Assembly (NCBI GenBank): GCA_018806985.1
Contig: JADANN010000433.1
Location: 1,612,001 to 1,676,000, forward strand
Reading direction: 5' to 3'
Source: Angiostrongylus vasorum
Lineage: Eukaryota; Nematoda; Chromadorea; Rhabditida; Metastrongylidae
Length of the DNA: 64,000 nucleotides
The translations under genes and the position numbers were made by a program. Of this stretch, positions 38,607-51,800 are shown in pieces. The notes under the pieces were generated by a model. That model worked only from the letters and a program-made list of their open reading frames with translations. It was not told the DNA's origin and ran no database searches. Position 1 is the first letter of the stretch. Every line of letters starts with the position of its first letter.

Positions 38607-41600
38607 TTAAAGTCCCACAGCAGTCCACAACCGGTTAATAATGGAGTCCTGCTTTACCGGTTGAATATGCTGCAAATGCGATAAATATGTTGTGACAAAA
38701 AAAGTCTTCAAAGTAAAGACGATCGATCTATAGAAATATTGAAAAATCAGCAGTACTACCCACCTTTGGGATAGAACGCTGAAGAAACAAACCTTTGCAT
38801 CCTGATGACTGTCGTAGTAAACGGTCAGTGATCTCATACCAGCTCTAGATGCCATCGACAAGTTCGAGCGATTCGTGGAATCATCAAGAGTGCGCTGGTT
38901 TTCGTTGCTTGGTGATATCGATGGAATCTCTTGTGACACCCCATCGGAATTCGATTGTTCCACTACAGCAGATCGATTTAATACCGGAGAAATTATCCGC
39001 GAAGTATCCACACCAACAATATCCTACAAATAATCGCAGTAAATCTATGTATATTCCAACTCGTACTTTCATAATCTGGAAACCCCTATACCTTCTCTGT
39101 GCAAGGGATAACACCAATGCGTAGATCACTATCGATGAGGGCGGCATTACGAGACAAAGCCTGTCGGGCATGTACAGGGCAGGAGTAGCGTATATACATC
39201 CAGTTCCCGCGTTTTTGGAATCTAATTCATTGACGAATTCACAAATTCAAAATGGACAGCAACATTTTGAAAAACATAAATGAAAGGGATCGCGAATTTA
39301 AAGAAAACATAAGGTGGAATATTATAAATAAATAAGTAAAATAAAAAATGTGAAAAAAGTCAAACATAAACGAGGATACATCAGCTCAAAATGAACTTTG
39401 ATATCTTAATCGCCACGATACGCCTTCACTTCAATAAATTTCATTCCGGCTGCATCCTTTTCCGCACAACTTTTTCAGTGACTTTTATATTCAATCGATA
39501 AGTTTTTTACCAGAGGAAACGAGAAATCGAGGAAGGACATTTTCAATCCTTTCTAATTTTCGAAACGAAAAAAGAATACTCCTCGGACGAATCTGTCCAT
39601 CTACTTGTCGATAGCGTTGGCCCGATGTTCTTCTCGGTATTGCAAATCAAATAAAAGCACATTAATTTGCTGAGAATTCTATGTCTTTTCACGCAAGGAA
39701 GAATATAAACATAAAGGGTCTAGTGACAAATGTACTTGATTTGTAACTACGATGTATAACGGACGATGGGAATTGGTGGCAACGCGCACCACAAGCGGTG
39801 GAAAAAATTGGGCTTCTTCGCGAACTTTATGAAAAGCCGTTGGAATTTACGAATCTTTGCTAACAAAATACGTTTCACCATTCTATCAAGGCGAAATCTG
39901 ACCTCTTGGCCTCTACACCTCGCTTTTTGTTTGTGCTGAGACTCTTACTGCTAAGGAAGCAATCAAACAAATGAAAGATCGACAATGTTCCTCAACGCAT
40001 ATTGGCGGTTTTTATTCCAACTAATAGAGTTCAATACTAAGTTCTCGGCTGGTTGGTCGGTCGACGTACGTTGCTTCTAAGTTGAAAGCTGCAATTATGT
40101 TCGCACTAATGCATTATATCAGATACAGGTTGAGCGTTATGTGTTAGATATACTACCAATTATTTAATACACAGATCAACTCAGAATCACCAAAAGTCGG
40201 AAATACTGAGCTGACGTATACCACCAATCATATAGCAATTCCTTTCTGCATCTAATGCCGCAAAGTAAGTGTTTCGCTGAACCTAGCGTATTGCTAAATC
40301 AAATTTGTTGGTCCGATTGATTACAAGATTTCAGCAAAACATTAGTGCACTCGTAGAGGCGGACTAGAAGCCACATGATGTGTATCCATACAAAATAGCC
40401 GTATTGATAAACGAATTAATACAAAATAGGGTGGTGGTGAAGACCTATGGCAGACAATGGCTAGGGTAACCTCGGAACTCCGGGGAACCACAATGGCTAA
40501 ACCAAAAAAAACTCCGAGAAAATGGAGATTATGCTTGGGCCCGTACAACCAGTGAAGATGGGCTGTCTATGTATCCAAGTATCCAAGTAACACAAAACTA
40601 GAATAAACTGAGGGTTGTTATGGACCAGACTTAGCACCAGCCCAGCAATTCAAACAAGATATCAACAATTAATGTAGAAGAACATAGTACCACTTTAGAG
40701 TACACTTCTTTTCGGATTTGGATAATTGAGGAACATTTACCTAACTGGGCCAAAGAAGTATTACATAACTGGAACGTGGTATTTCTATAAAAAGTGGTTT
40801 GAATAAGTAAATAACGCTGAATAATAATTGCTTTCCAAAAACCTGATAAGATCAAATCATAAGCAGTGATCGAAGCAGAAGTACTAAACGAGCAATCTAA
40901 CCTGATGGCTAACAATCTCACCATGGCGCGAGAAATGCTTGAGAACATTGCCAGCCTGTTCGGGAGGAAATCCATACACTGTCACCCAAGTATCGACAGG
41001 CGACTGGGTCACCTGGCTAGTTGGTTTTGTAGCCCCATTCGAAAGAAATGGTGTATCGACCACAGGAGTGTTCATCGACCGACGCGATGCTTTTCGAACC
41101 GGTTCTATATCATCACGTATAGACCGGAGTGGAGGTGCAGGATTGAGATTAGATGAAGGTGTAAACTGCGGAGTGGTCTGTGATGATAGCGTTTTCAGAG
41201 TTAAACGAGGACTTTCATGTGAAAGGCTACGCTCTTGTACCAATGCAGGAGACCAATGAACAGACTTCCCACTTATACTGGTGGATTCGCCTAGAAACAA
41301 CATTTAATAGCGCATATTAACATAACGTCTGCAGTTAAAAATATTTCGCCCAAGCAACTTCGGCATAACAGATGAAGTGAGGAGCCTTTGTGATCCATAA
41401 TGTTCCAACTAACCTTTCGGAAAAAAAGGTAGTAAAACACATCTGACTTACTTCTCAAGTGGCTTGGCACAGGTGAGGCGAAGATATCATTCGATGGAGC
41501 GTTTTGACCACAGAATGGGCTATTTAGATCTAGATTTTTAGGTTAGAAATAACCCTATTAAAGTCGTAATGAACTGATAGAAAAAAAAGTGCAAACTAAT

Positions 41601-41941
41601 CATGAAAAACTACTGCTGAACAACCCACAAGATTGATTCCCAGAGGCTGTGGATCGCCGCTTCTGACCGAACAGAAACGAGGGGGTTTTCACAGTCGAGT
41701 CAGCTTGGTCTTCGTTCACTAGCCTATAACATGACGGAATCTTAAGCAGTACGCTCCTAAGAGAAGTAATGAAAAAAATGAAACCCAAGTCAAATAGATA
41801 AAATGGTTACCTCATTGGTGGAGCCGATGAGCTGTTCTCCAATGTCCTGTTCAGCTGTGCCGCCGCGACCGTAGACCGATTGAGTAGTGGCGAGTACATA
41901 GTTGGGGAACCGAGTACTACCTGAAGTACCTTGTTCTGCAT
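38607..41941 (-). CDS. npp-19: Nucleoporin Nup35/Nup53 (NPP-19 type)
   Basis: Scaffold nucleoporin that dimerises through an RRM-like (MPPN) fold and binds the nuclear membrane. Exons: 41811-41941, 41625-41723, 41452-41519, 40902-41290, 39092-39221, 38793-39023 and 38607-38669, about 369 aa. The N terminus carries VLGSPTMYSP, like the conserved LGSPT motif of Nup35. PSFLFGQKRRS precedes the RRM. The RRM starts DTWVTVYGFPPEQAGNV and continues KRGNWMYIRYSC, HARQALSRN, DLRIGVIPC. The C-terminal QDSIINRLWTAVGL is the amphipathic membrane-binding helix typical of Nup53. An extra base in five As (39212-39216 on the plus strand) shifts the 39092 exon. Phases agree at every other junction. The start is uncertain: ATG at 41941 is in frame, but ATGCAG could also be a splice acceptor with Met12 used instead. 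Divergent from the CENP-C gene. A SINE-B lies in the 1.7-kb intron. Confidence 0.9.
40430..40592 (+). repeat. SINE-B copy, 5' truncated
   Basis: The 3' part of family B only (GTGGTGGTGAAGACCTATGG ... GGGCTGTCTATG) with two clean tail units, ATCCAAGTATCCAAGTAA. Confidence 0.85.
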
Positions 41942-42803
41942 CCAATAGGAGACGATGAGAACGTAAAAGATAGAAAAAAAATCGATGAAACTTCATGCAT
42001 AATTAAATCACTGAACATTTTGCAGAATCCGATTTACTTCATGAAAAACCTGCTTTCTAAATACTGCAAAAAGAAACTTCACAACTAGGCAATTTTATGA
42101 GTATCATACATAGTGAGAAAATTAGTAATAAAAAGTTAAAAAATAGGCAAAGTTAAGGAGGAAAGTTATAAGACGCGCAAATGTGAAATTCAAAAGATGA
42201 TCTCTACTCCTCTTGGATTGACAGGAATTCCAAGAAAACCTGATAGCACTGAAGAGGAAATTCACTGGGAATAATCAGCTAAGGAACCTAGTCGCTTATC
42301 AGTGGGATTGTTAACAGTCAGACTCGTTTTAAACCCATTCCCGCGCCCTTCGACGAGAAAACTCGTCCAGAAATTCTTCTCTCAGCAGCACTGCCCTCTA
42401 TTGGATTCTGCAGTTTGAAAAGCCTTCTGGGGGAAAAGTGTATGATTATTAGGTATTAATACACGTCAAGAATGGAATAAATGCAGCAACATAAACGATG
42501 GTTTCCATCCCATCTGTACTCAACTTAGTGGTCTCCGCTCACAGTAGTCTTAAGGCGAAGAGACTTACATTCCTAGACCCATTTCTTCTTAAGAAACCAT
42601 TTCTGAGTAGGTAGAAATAGAAAGAAAGTGAAGAGTTCGAGTGCATAAACACTAAAGCTTGGCATTCAAGAAAGCCTCCATATACTTATCATAGTTTCCT
42701 TTCGAAACGTTACTGGATTGTAGGGAATACGGATAGCTCTTATCACATGCTACCATACTACTTATGAATATAGAGACTGAAACCAACTCTTCATTTTAGT
42801 TGG
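41942..42803. promoter_or_regulatory. Divergent promoter region, npp-19 / hcp-4
   Basis: 862 bases between two divergently transcribed genes, one for a nuclear pore protein and one for a kinetochore protein. No repeat copy lies in it. The plus-strand end has CATTTTAG four bases before the CENP-C start codon, a likely trans-splice acceptor. No specific transcription-factor site is claimed. Confidence 0.5.
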
Positions 42804-45800
42804 ATGACCTCTCCGCGGACGGCCGCCGGTGATCAGCTTCAGCTCACATCACCTTACCATCCGGTACGAGTTTTCATCGCTCTTGGTGGTATGAACTTCC
42901 CCATGCGCGGGAAAACTCGCCACTTTGATTTTTTATTTTTGACTTGTGGTTGCGTGTGTTTCCTACATAGACTGTTCGAGTTATTTGCATCAATCACTGG
43001 TCACTTTTCATTTCTTGTGATGTTTCTTTATAGATGATGGATAGGTTCTGTACAGCAGTTGGTCCTCAGGACGGGGAAACCGAGGGTCGAAAACTCTCTT
43101 CGAAAGATTTCGAGGCAATTCTAAATGGAATCAAGAAACCAGTCAAGAATCCTGCACCAAGAGGCAAGGTATGTGGTGTTACATTCTTACGGTTATCCCT
43201 GTTTGTAATGGATATCAGTAGTCGTATGAACTATAAGAATCAAGGGGAAAGTTCGCGCCGTTGACCGATCCCCTGAGGGATGCGCCATGCATTCGACTTC
43301 ATTAAGTATCGTTTAGAGGTGATTGAATGCATATCTGGCCTTTACAATGACTCGCGGTGGCCCACCTATGTATCGAACCAGTGCTGCTATCCTCCCAGAC
43401 AAGTACCAATTTGCCGACCCTGGAGTGATGAAGGCCGTGTCTCTCTTGGGTCTCGGGCACGGGAATCGAATCCATGTGTATTGCAAGGCGTCTCTAACCA
43501 CTCCGCTACACGTGCCCGTAGTTATTCATATTTTCGCGCAACTAGTCTTCATGTTTTGTGTATTATTTTATTGAGTCATTGTATTGATTTCTACGTGTTC
43601 TGTATGACCAAGAGTATTGTTTCAGCGAATTATCGATCCGGACCAAGCCCGCTATCTCTACTTCGAAATAACTCAAGAGAATGCATCTGGAAGCCAAGAT
43701 TCAACCCTCTCGAAGTCACTGGTTGAGAAATCCATGGTAACATGACATTTCTATTGTTTTTCTTAGTCTACTGCGGTGAGAGAGACTAATATGTGATTAG
43801 ACCTTCACTCTTGGAGCGTACCTTTTTTGTCTTTTCTTTAGCACCTCTACTTATTAATGCGTAAAATTAAGAAATCATTTTGGGCTTGACGGTAACCCTG
43901 AGATATTACCTAGCAGCTTAACACATATGATATCGTGGTTTTGCTGATGGTAATATTACCATATCTTCAACCAAAATAAGGAACTAGTGCATAGTGGCCA
44001 ATCAACATTTTTTTACATTAGAACTCAATTCTTTAAAAAAAGAGCTAACTCTACTTCCTAATCGATGTGCGCCAAAGGTGTATGTAGAGTTGGGTAGTGC
44101 TTTGTTGGGACGTTAAGAGTATGTTCACACAGTAGGCTACAGTAAAAACCATGTAGTTGTTCTTCTGGTACATTGACGATTGTCGGCATTACTATTCTTG
44201 ATGGTCCGGGTACAGTTTTCTTGCTAATCATAATACCGTATTATTTTATAGGCTGATACTGCTTCTTGTTCCACACCTCTAAGAGAAAGCATGGGGCCGA
44301 AAGAAGCTGAACGTCGTGCTCGAAGGCTTGAAATGCTACACGAACGTCAGCTGCAGTACCAGAAGGTAGGTCTTGCTTGCTTCGTACTGAATGCACTTTT
44401 TTGGTAGTTATGGGACTGCTGCATATCGGGGTTGATGGGATGGAGTATCTCTGTTACTTCCTTTCTAATACTTACTTACTTAAATACTTGGATAGCTCGT
44501 CTTCACTGGTTATGTGGGCCCCCATCATAATTTCCATTGCTTCGGAGTTTTGCTGGTCTAACCATTGTGGTTCCTTGGAGGCTTGAGGTCATCCAGGCCA
44601 AAGTCTGCCTCAGATCGTCACCACTACAGGCAGTCGCCGCCCTTGTGGAAGGCCCTGCCGGGGAGGGGAGGGTGAGTGCGATTCTCCACTTTCTACATCA
44701 GAGCCCGATACCCAGAGACACCTCCCAGCCATGGTGAAGCAGTAAACCGTTGGGTGGTCCTTCCTGATATCACGCATATAGTCAGTATCAGAGAACTTAA
44801 TTCGTATGGGGATTCTTGTGTTGGCGTAGTTGCATTTACTATTGTCGCTTTTCCTGTTTGCATCATTTATGTACAAATTTCTAGCAAGAACTAAATCTTG
44901 GTGGTTACCATGATGTGTTCAATGACACTTGTCCTGAATTCAAGCCTCGAGTAGCCTCGCATGAAGAATCAGTAATGACATCGGATGATGACTCAGTGAA
45001 AGCAATGCAGATTGATGCGGCTTCTGGTTTGTTATTGAATTTCAATGTCTTCCTTTCATTTGTTCCAGACTTCGTTGTTTGGTATTACAAAATGATTTGC
45101 TCGATGATGTTAAAGGTGACTCGAATATTGTACGATCATCGCAAGGACGCGTGGGACAAGGCTGTTCCACTCCACAGAACATAGCCGATCATACTTTCGG
45201 TCCATTGCGTACCATTGATATTTCTGTGGTCAACAATCGAGAATCTACATCTACTGAGGTGTGTTCTAAGATATGGTCAATTTCGGTGAACTTGGCTTCG
45301 ATATAATCACCAAGTCTGGTATCCAGTGAGCGGTTTGTTGATTTCTTTCCGTCAATTGTTCCCCAGTTATTTTTGAAATCACTTGGCTGAGATCTGAACT
45401 GTCCTGTGTTTTCCATAGTAATAACAAAGAAGTCGGAAGGTTGCAGTGGGGATCATTTATCGGAGCGAGTGGTTCTCGTTTAGCACACGTCCTTATCTTA
45501 AGAGTTTTGATTGGAAGCTCTGAGCGTGATTGTACATGTCTTTGCCAATGTAAGTTACATCTTTTCAGGGAACGACGAAGATGGCTGGAAAAACTTCAAC
45601 TGGAGGTTCTGAGTCCTCCTTCGCAGAAGAATGTATCGAAACTGGTGAACTAGTTTTCTTTCCGTAAGCTTTTGAGTTTGAGAAGGGGGCGTATAGCGCA
45701 GTGGTCGGAGCCGCCATGCGACACACACATGGAATCAATCTCCGCGCCCATGGCCCACCAAGCCTTCTATCCTTCCGGGGTCGGCATATTGGTAGCAGAC

Positions 45801-48800
45801 TTGTCTGGGAGTATAGCAGCACTGGCTCGATACATCGGTAGGCCACCGCGAGTCATTGCAAAGGCCAGGTATGCATTCAATCACCTCCAAACGATGCTTA
45901 GTGAAGTCGAATACATGGCGCATCCCTCAGGGATTGGTCAACGTCGAGAGCTTTTTATTTCTTAAGCTTTTGGGTAGTCTTACTAAAAATTGTTTAGCAA
46001 CTATATTGAAGACAGAGGAACTTTTTTTGCGTTTTTTTTATTCTGCGTTCTCATGTGCCGATAGAACCTTCACTGAGTTCTTAAGCAACTAGGCAGCTTT
46101 TTTTTTGTATTTTGATGGTATAAGAACAGTGTTTGTTGTTACCTCAACGTACCGCTTACTCTTCGGTGAGACCATCTTCAGCAATAGTTGAGAGTATATG
46201 CGATAATTTCCACTTCTCTTTATTGCCATAGCTATCTCTTCAGATTGTTGTAGCTCTTTTGCACAATATATATGGGGTAGTTAACGTTTGAAGTTGTAGT
46301 TCAAACTATGCCTATGTATCTGTTGTAGTTTGATGTCGGAAAGCCGCTGTTTCAAGGATTTTACTCTCACACATGGCGAAACCGTATTGTTAGAACCATT
46401 GGTTAGAGGTGCTCTACATGGTGTAGGGCACAATTTCGAGCTCTGGACTAACCAGGGCCTATGGCGTGAGCAAGCTAGTGGCAGAAGTCTATGCTTTGAA
46501 TGCCTTTCTTTATCGGCAGGCCCCGGATGTTGTCCAGGTCAAATGTGCATTCGTTCACCTCTAGGAAGCTTAATGGATTGGAATGAATTAGATATCCATA
46601 GGGGGTTGATCAACGAGGGACAACTCGTAGTTTAATCTCTGGTAATTTAAGTACGTTATGTTGTATTCCAGTTGCTGGTTCTGCTGAGTTGGTTCCACCC
46701 AGTGCTCGTAATGATTCCCTGGAGAATGTGCTGTCGAAGATGCGAGTTACACCGAAAAAAGTCAATCGTGTTGTCAGAAGAGCAGTATTCACTAGGCTAG
46801 AGAATAACCTGAAGCAGAAAGATTCGCAGAAGTGAGTTCTGTTTCTATATATAAAAAGCATAAATATGGAAGACTATAATGAATTTATATAGAATAGTAG
46901 GAGCAATGCTATAATAAAAAAGTATTATATAAATATATAAAAGCGTAAAAGCATCGGTTCCCATTGATTCGAGTATGAGCTGGTGTGGCACTTTGTATTT
47001 GGGGGAGGGTATAGTCTTTTATAGTAACATTTTTCTTGTAAACAGTCAGTTCAACAGTTGATCGTTTTTCACCCTTTTTATGGGATTATTATAATATTGG
47101 ATCCAGGACATTTTATGATTTTTAGGCTCCCAACGTCTGATTTTGCATCTGCAGCAAATAGTAATGCATCCGTTGAGCGAACATCTCAGACGACCTTTGA
47201 GTCGCATCAAAGTGCGGGTGATGCACCATTCGTGGTCGAAGAAATAAATAAGACGTTCGTGATCCAAAAAACAGATAAGACGTTCATGATCGAAGAAAAC
47301 CCTAATGCCGGAAAAAACGCGGACATTATGGATACGGAACGAGATATACCCAACGCTCCTCACGCTAACAATACAAACTCTGCCGACGTGGTGTTTGCGG
47401 TACCAGCGGTTCCAACGAAGGCATCAAAAGGTGCCGTCAAAACAACTCTTCACCAACGGGAGGAGCGAGCGGTACGAATCTTGTTTGTTTTCAGTTTACG
47501 CTTATTTTCTAGGTTGTCATTCATTTGTGTTAGTTTGTAGAATAACTCTGACAAAAAGAACACTTCCATTTTGGAAACGATGGGTCTGGATTTGCGATCG
47601 CCCGGACGTACATTATTTGCGTCTTTTCCACCTAATAAGGTGTTTGGTTTTTGAATATTTGTGTATATGAACTTTTATAGTCAACGTCCATTTTAGAAGC
47701 GTAGCCTGGCAACGACACCCGTCAAATCGACTTCATCGCACAATGAAGGTAGTTTGTTACTTTAGTCTTAATACTTAGAGTCGGAAGCCTATATTAGCCC
47801 ACCTGTCATATCTGCTTGACGCCTGTATCCCGTCGTTTTTGTGCGTTATGAACTCTTGCTGTTTGAAGAGCATTGTTGAGGATGGACGCAGGTGGAATGT
47901 CAGAAGTGCTGTGATCCGCACAGTAGTTGTGATGGCGTGTCGTGTAGATTGAAATCTATTCACTATGAGTTAAAACAAGAGTTTGTATAACGCTGGAAGC
48001 TTGAATCATTTATGGGTACGTAGGGCAGCCCTATAATAAGCGATTGCCAAGAGGTGACTTTATGTCAATTCGCGCGGGCCGATCTGCGTCTGCTAACACT
48101 TTATTCTAGGTATTGAAACATTAAAATTGTTTTTATACAGTATGACGAACAAGTGTTCTTCCCCAATTTTCCTTGTTCTGATCCTTATCAAGAAGAAGCG
48201 TTGGGCGTTCCTCGGTCACATTTATCTTGTTCGATTTTAATTATCCTTTGTCATGTTTTCACATTTTCAGCTTCTTAAGATACATTTAACGACGTTTTGA
48301 ACTTTGGGTTTCCATGCACGCATATTGGGACATTTGCAGATGCAATGGAAATTACAATTGAGATGTCTGATATAAGTCAGCAGCCATCTGTCGAGTCTGG
48401 TGACGATTCAGTGGTGGATCCAGTAACAGATCCGCGACCAACTGAAGCAACTCCTTCCCGAGTAATTCGGCCTTGCACTATCTCTTCGAATAATCCTGTG
48501 ACACCAGTGAATAGTGCTATGACCTCATTTCGTCGTCCTGATACTAAGTTGAGTGCTAGTCAAAGAAGAGAGATCATACAGAGAAGTGTTGAACGTTTGT
48601 CGCAGCCCCGCTCAGAAGGCCATTGTCCAAGAGTTACTGAACGATGCGTGAGTTTGTAAAACAATGCCTCACTCAGTCATACCGTAACTGATTAGTCCAT
48701 GTCATTCATTCGTCATTGAATCATGTTGTTCATTTTCTACAGAAGAGTGTCGAATGTTTGTCGCAGCCTGGCATAGGAGGCCGTTGTTCAAGAGTCACTG

Positions 48801-51800
48801 AAAGATGCGTGAGTTTGTAAAATAATGTCTCATATCATACCATAATTGATAATCCTGAATTACTAAATTTCAGGAATCAAACGACCACATATCTCCTTAT
48901 CCTGTCACAACAAGCAATGGGGCTCAACCTGTAACACCTTTCGAACCAATCGATCCGTACCGCATGTTCGCTCCTCATGCTGGTCGAAGTGGTACTGCTC
49001 GACGCGTTCCTCCGATTAAACCCCGAACTACTTTATTATCTAGAAGTTCTCTTTTTACACATGATATGGAGGCTACGTCAAGAACAGTAGGAAATAATTT
49101 AATGAGGACACAGGTTTCCAATAAGCCGAGGGACTCTGTCGGAAACAAATCAGGTGGTACGAAAGCTGCTGTTGATCCTGTCGAGGATAAACAAGTAGCT
49201 ACGTCGCTTATTCCATCACGGCACGAAGAATATAACCACACAGCACTAAGTGTAGCTAATAATCCAGAGGTCCGTTATTTGTTTGCCTTATGTTTATCAT
49301 CTCAAGTGAATTGGGGCGAAACTAGTGCATTTTCTACACAATCGTGGCCGTGTTCAAGCCCAGAACTATGTCCGCCTTCCAGCTTTACATGAATCTATAT
49401 AAGCTCAAAGTGAATTTGGTCAATTGAAGTAGGTATCTGGTGCTGCAGGTATTTATCAGTAAGATACCACTTTTCTAATTCTACTACATAAAATGCCTAT
49501 TTCCTTCAATCTGCAGTTTTTCTCTATTTGATGCTGGTATTTCGCAAGTAGAAGCGGTTGAATAAGCAAGGTTTTGTCCACGGATGATGCGACTAGTTGA
49601 CATCTGGTACTCTCACGTTTGCATTAAAGGCGAAAGGATGAAGTATCTGGTATTGGTCAATTTCTGAGGGATGCACTATGCATACGACTTCAACAACTAT
49701 GGTAGAGGTAATTGAATGCACATTTGAATGTATATCTGAACGACCATACTGTGTCTTGCGATGGCCTACAAAATTCGTCCTGTTATGCTCTCAGACAAGT
49801 CTGGTACCAATTTGCAGACCACGGAAAGATGGAGGCTTGGTGAGCCGAGGCCGTGGAAGAAAATCAGTTGCTGATCCAGTAGCTGTTGCAGAGCACTACA
49901 ACGTGCCTCATGCTGCCATTAAGGAGTTGATTTTTTCACGTTTGTGCGGAAAATTTGAGTTTCAAACAAATTTAGAGTACAGATGCAATTGCGTAGTACT
50001 ACAACTAGTATTAGTACTGTAGCTATAAAGGCGCGTGCGGCGCAGTGGTCGGAAGCGCCCTGTGACACACACCTGGGATCAATCCTCGCCCCCCATGGCT
50101 CACCAAGCCTTCCCATCGCCCGGGGGTCGGCAAATTGGTACCAAGATTGTCTGGGAGGGTAGCAGCACTAACTCGATACATCGGTAGGCCACCGCGAGTC
50201 ATTGTAAAGGCCAGATATGCATTCAGTCACCTCCAAACGATGCTTAATGAAGTGGAATACATGGCGCATCCCTCAGGGATTGGTCAACGTCGAGTAGAAC
50301 TAGTATTGTAGTATGTAGTACTATGAAGTCGTTTATACTACTGGAAAAATAAAGCGAAGTGTATTCCTGTCAAGTTCTCAACGCCGAAATTGCTGTCAAC
50401 ACGGTCGCGAATGTGTCAATGAGATGTTTACATAAGTTGCGTTATTTTAAATCCCGATTTTATAGACCCCACGTATCCTGGAAGGAAAGAGTTGTGTTCT
50501 TCCTACGTCCGTCGTACGTTCATTACAATCATCATAGTATTAACTTTTCGTTTTTTTTTCTTTGCTGTTTATTTTTAAGTTATCGTTCATATTTTAACAA
50601 TAGTTTACTTGGTTGTCACCACGTATTTACAGGCACTTGGGGATACCAACGAAAATATTCTCTTGGATGCTACCCGACGTTTAAGTCTGAGAGGTTAAAT
50701 TTTACAATCGTTTTAAAACTCAACAAAGTCAGCGAGTTCCTCTATGTTTTAGTTCGAATAAAAACTCAGTATGTTGGTCTTTACTACTTATTCCTGTTTA
50801 CTTGCTCATTGCTCTTTCGAAAATGATTAGAGTGCTAAATGAAGGGTTTCTAATCTTGGAAATTTCACATAAATAGTTTGCAGAGGCATCACCTGTGAAA
50901 ATGACTAGTGCCGCCGAAGATGGTTTTATGTTAAACGGACAGGCTGGGAATTGTCGAAGCGAAGGACTGCTCATGGACAGTGTATTCTCAACGAACACAC
51001 CTGGTCATAGCTCACTAGGGGCCGCTAAACGCATGCTCAGTGAATCCGAACTGGAAACGGATTCTAGCACAGCAACAGTTAAAGCAGCCTTCCCTGGTGT
51101 GTGTCATGCATATTTTTGTCTTTTTACTAAGTATTTAAGCTTTAAAATTTAATGAGGTTTTATTCCAATATCTTAGTATGTCAATTTCTAGGCCACGCCT
51201 CAAATGATTCGGCTAACGTCGATATACCTGGAGTTAGCACTGAGAATTCTAAAAGCGACAGTGTCATGGTACTGAGACCACGGAGTATTGGTACGTTTCA
51301 TTCCCTTTTAAGAAGAACAGAGATATTTTCAATACTGAAGTATCACAGTAACAGTATCTGATTATGTACGAAGAATATTGCTCGATCGTACTGAAAATTG
51401 GGATAGTGAAAAGAAAAATCGATGGCTGGTTTCATCTCTACAAGGTACTGATATTGACACGTTCAGTCATACCGTCAACTCCATCTACGTCAAATGTGCG
51501 CCGATCACTGCGTAATCGAATGAAGCCAGTTCGCCGATGGCTAGGTGAAAAACCTATATACAGCGTATCTCCTGGAGGTGGGCTTCTAGTGGCTTTCCCA
51601 CAAATTGTTTGTATAGATGAGAATACGAGAGGATCCTTTTATGAGGATATGATTTTTCCTTTTTTGGGTAGGAGCAGACATATTCGTAGCAGTTGAGTAT
51701 GATGCGTAAACTAGACTTTGCTCAGTTCTAGGAGGAAGAACTCTGGTTGGAGTGACTGAAGTTGAAGTGAGAGACAAACGTTGGCTGAAATTTAAGACGG

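Noticed and set aside
47058..47670. 160- and 121-codon frames treated as separate genes
   Set aside because: The first is the CENP-C exon 47126-47471 read through its introns; the second is a shadow frame over the same exon.
50359..50826. Longest ATG frame in the window (155 codons, plus strand)
   Set aside because: Phe/Tyr/Ser-rich translation of AT-rich DNA inside a CENP-C intron, with no motif and no codon pattern like the real exons.
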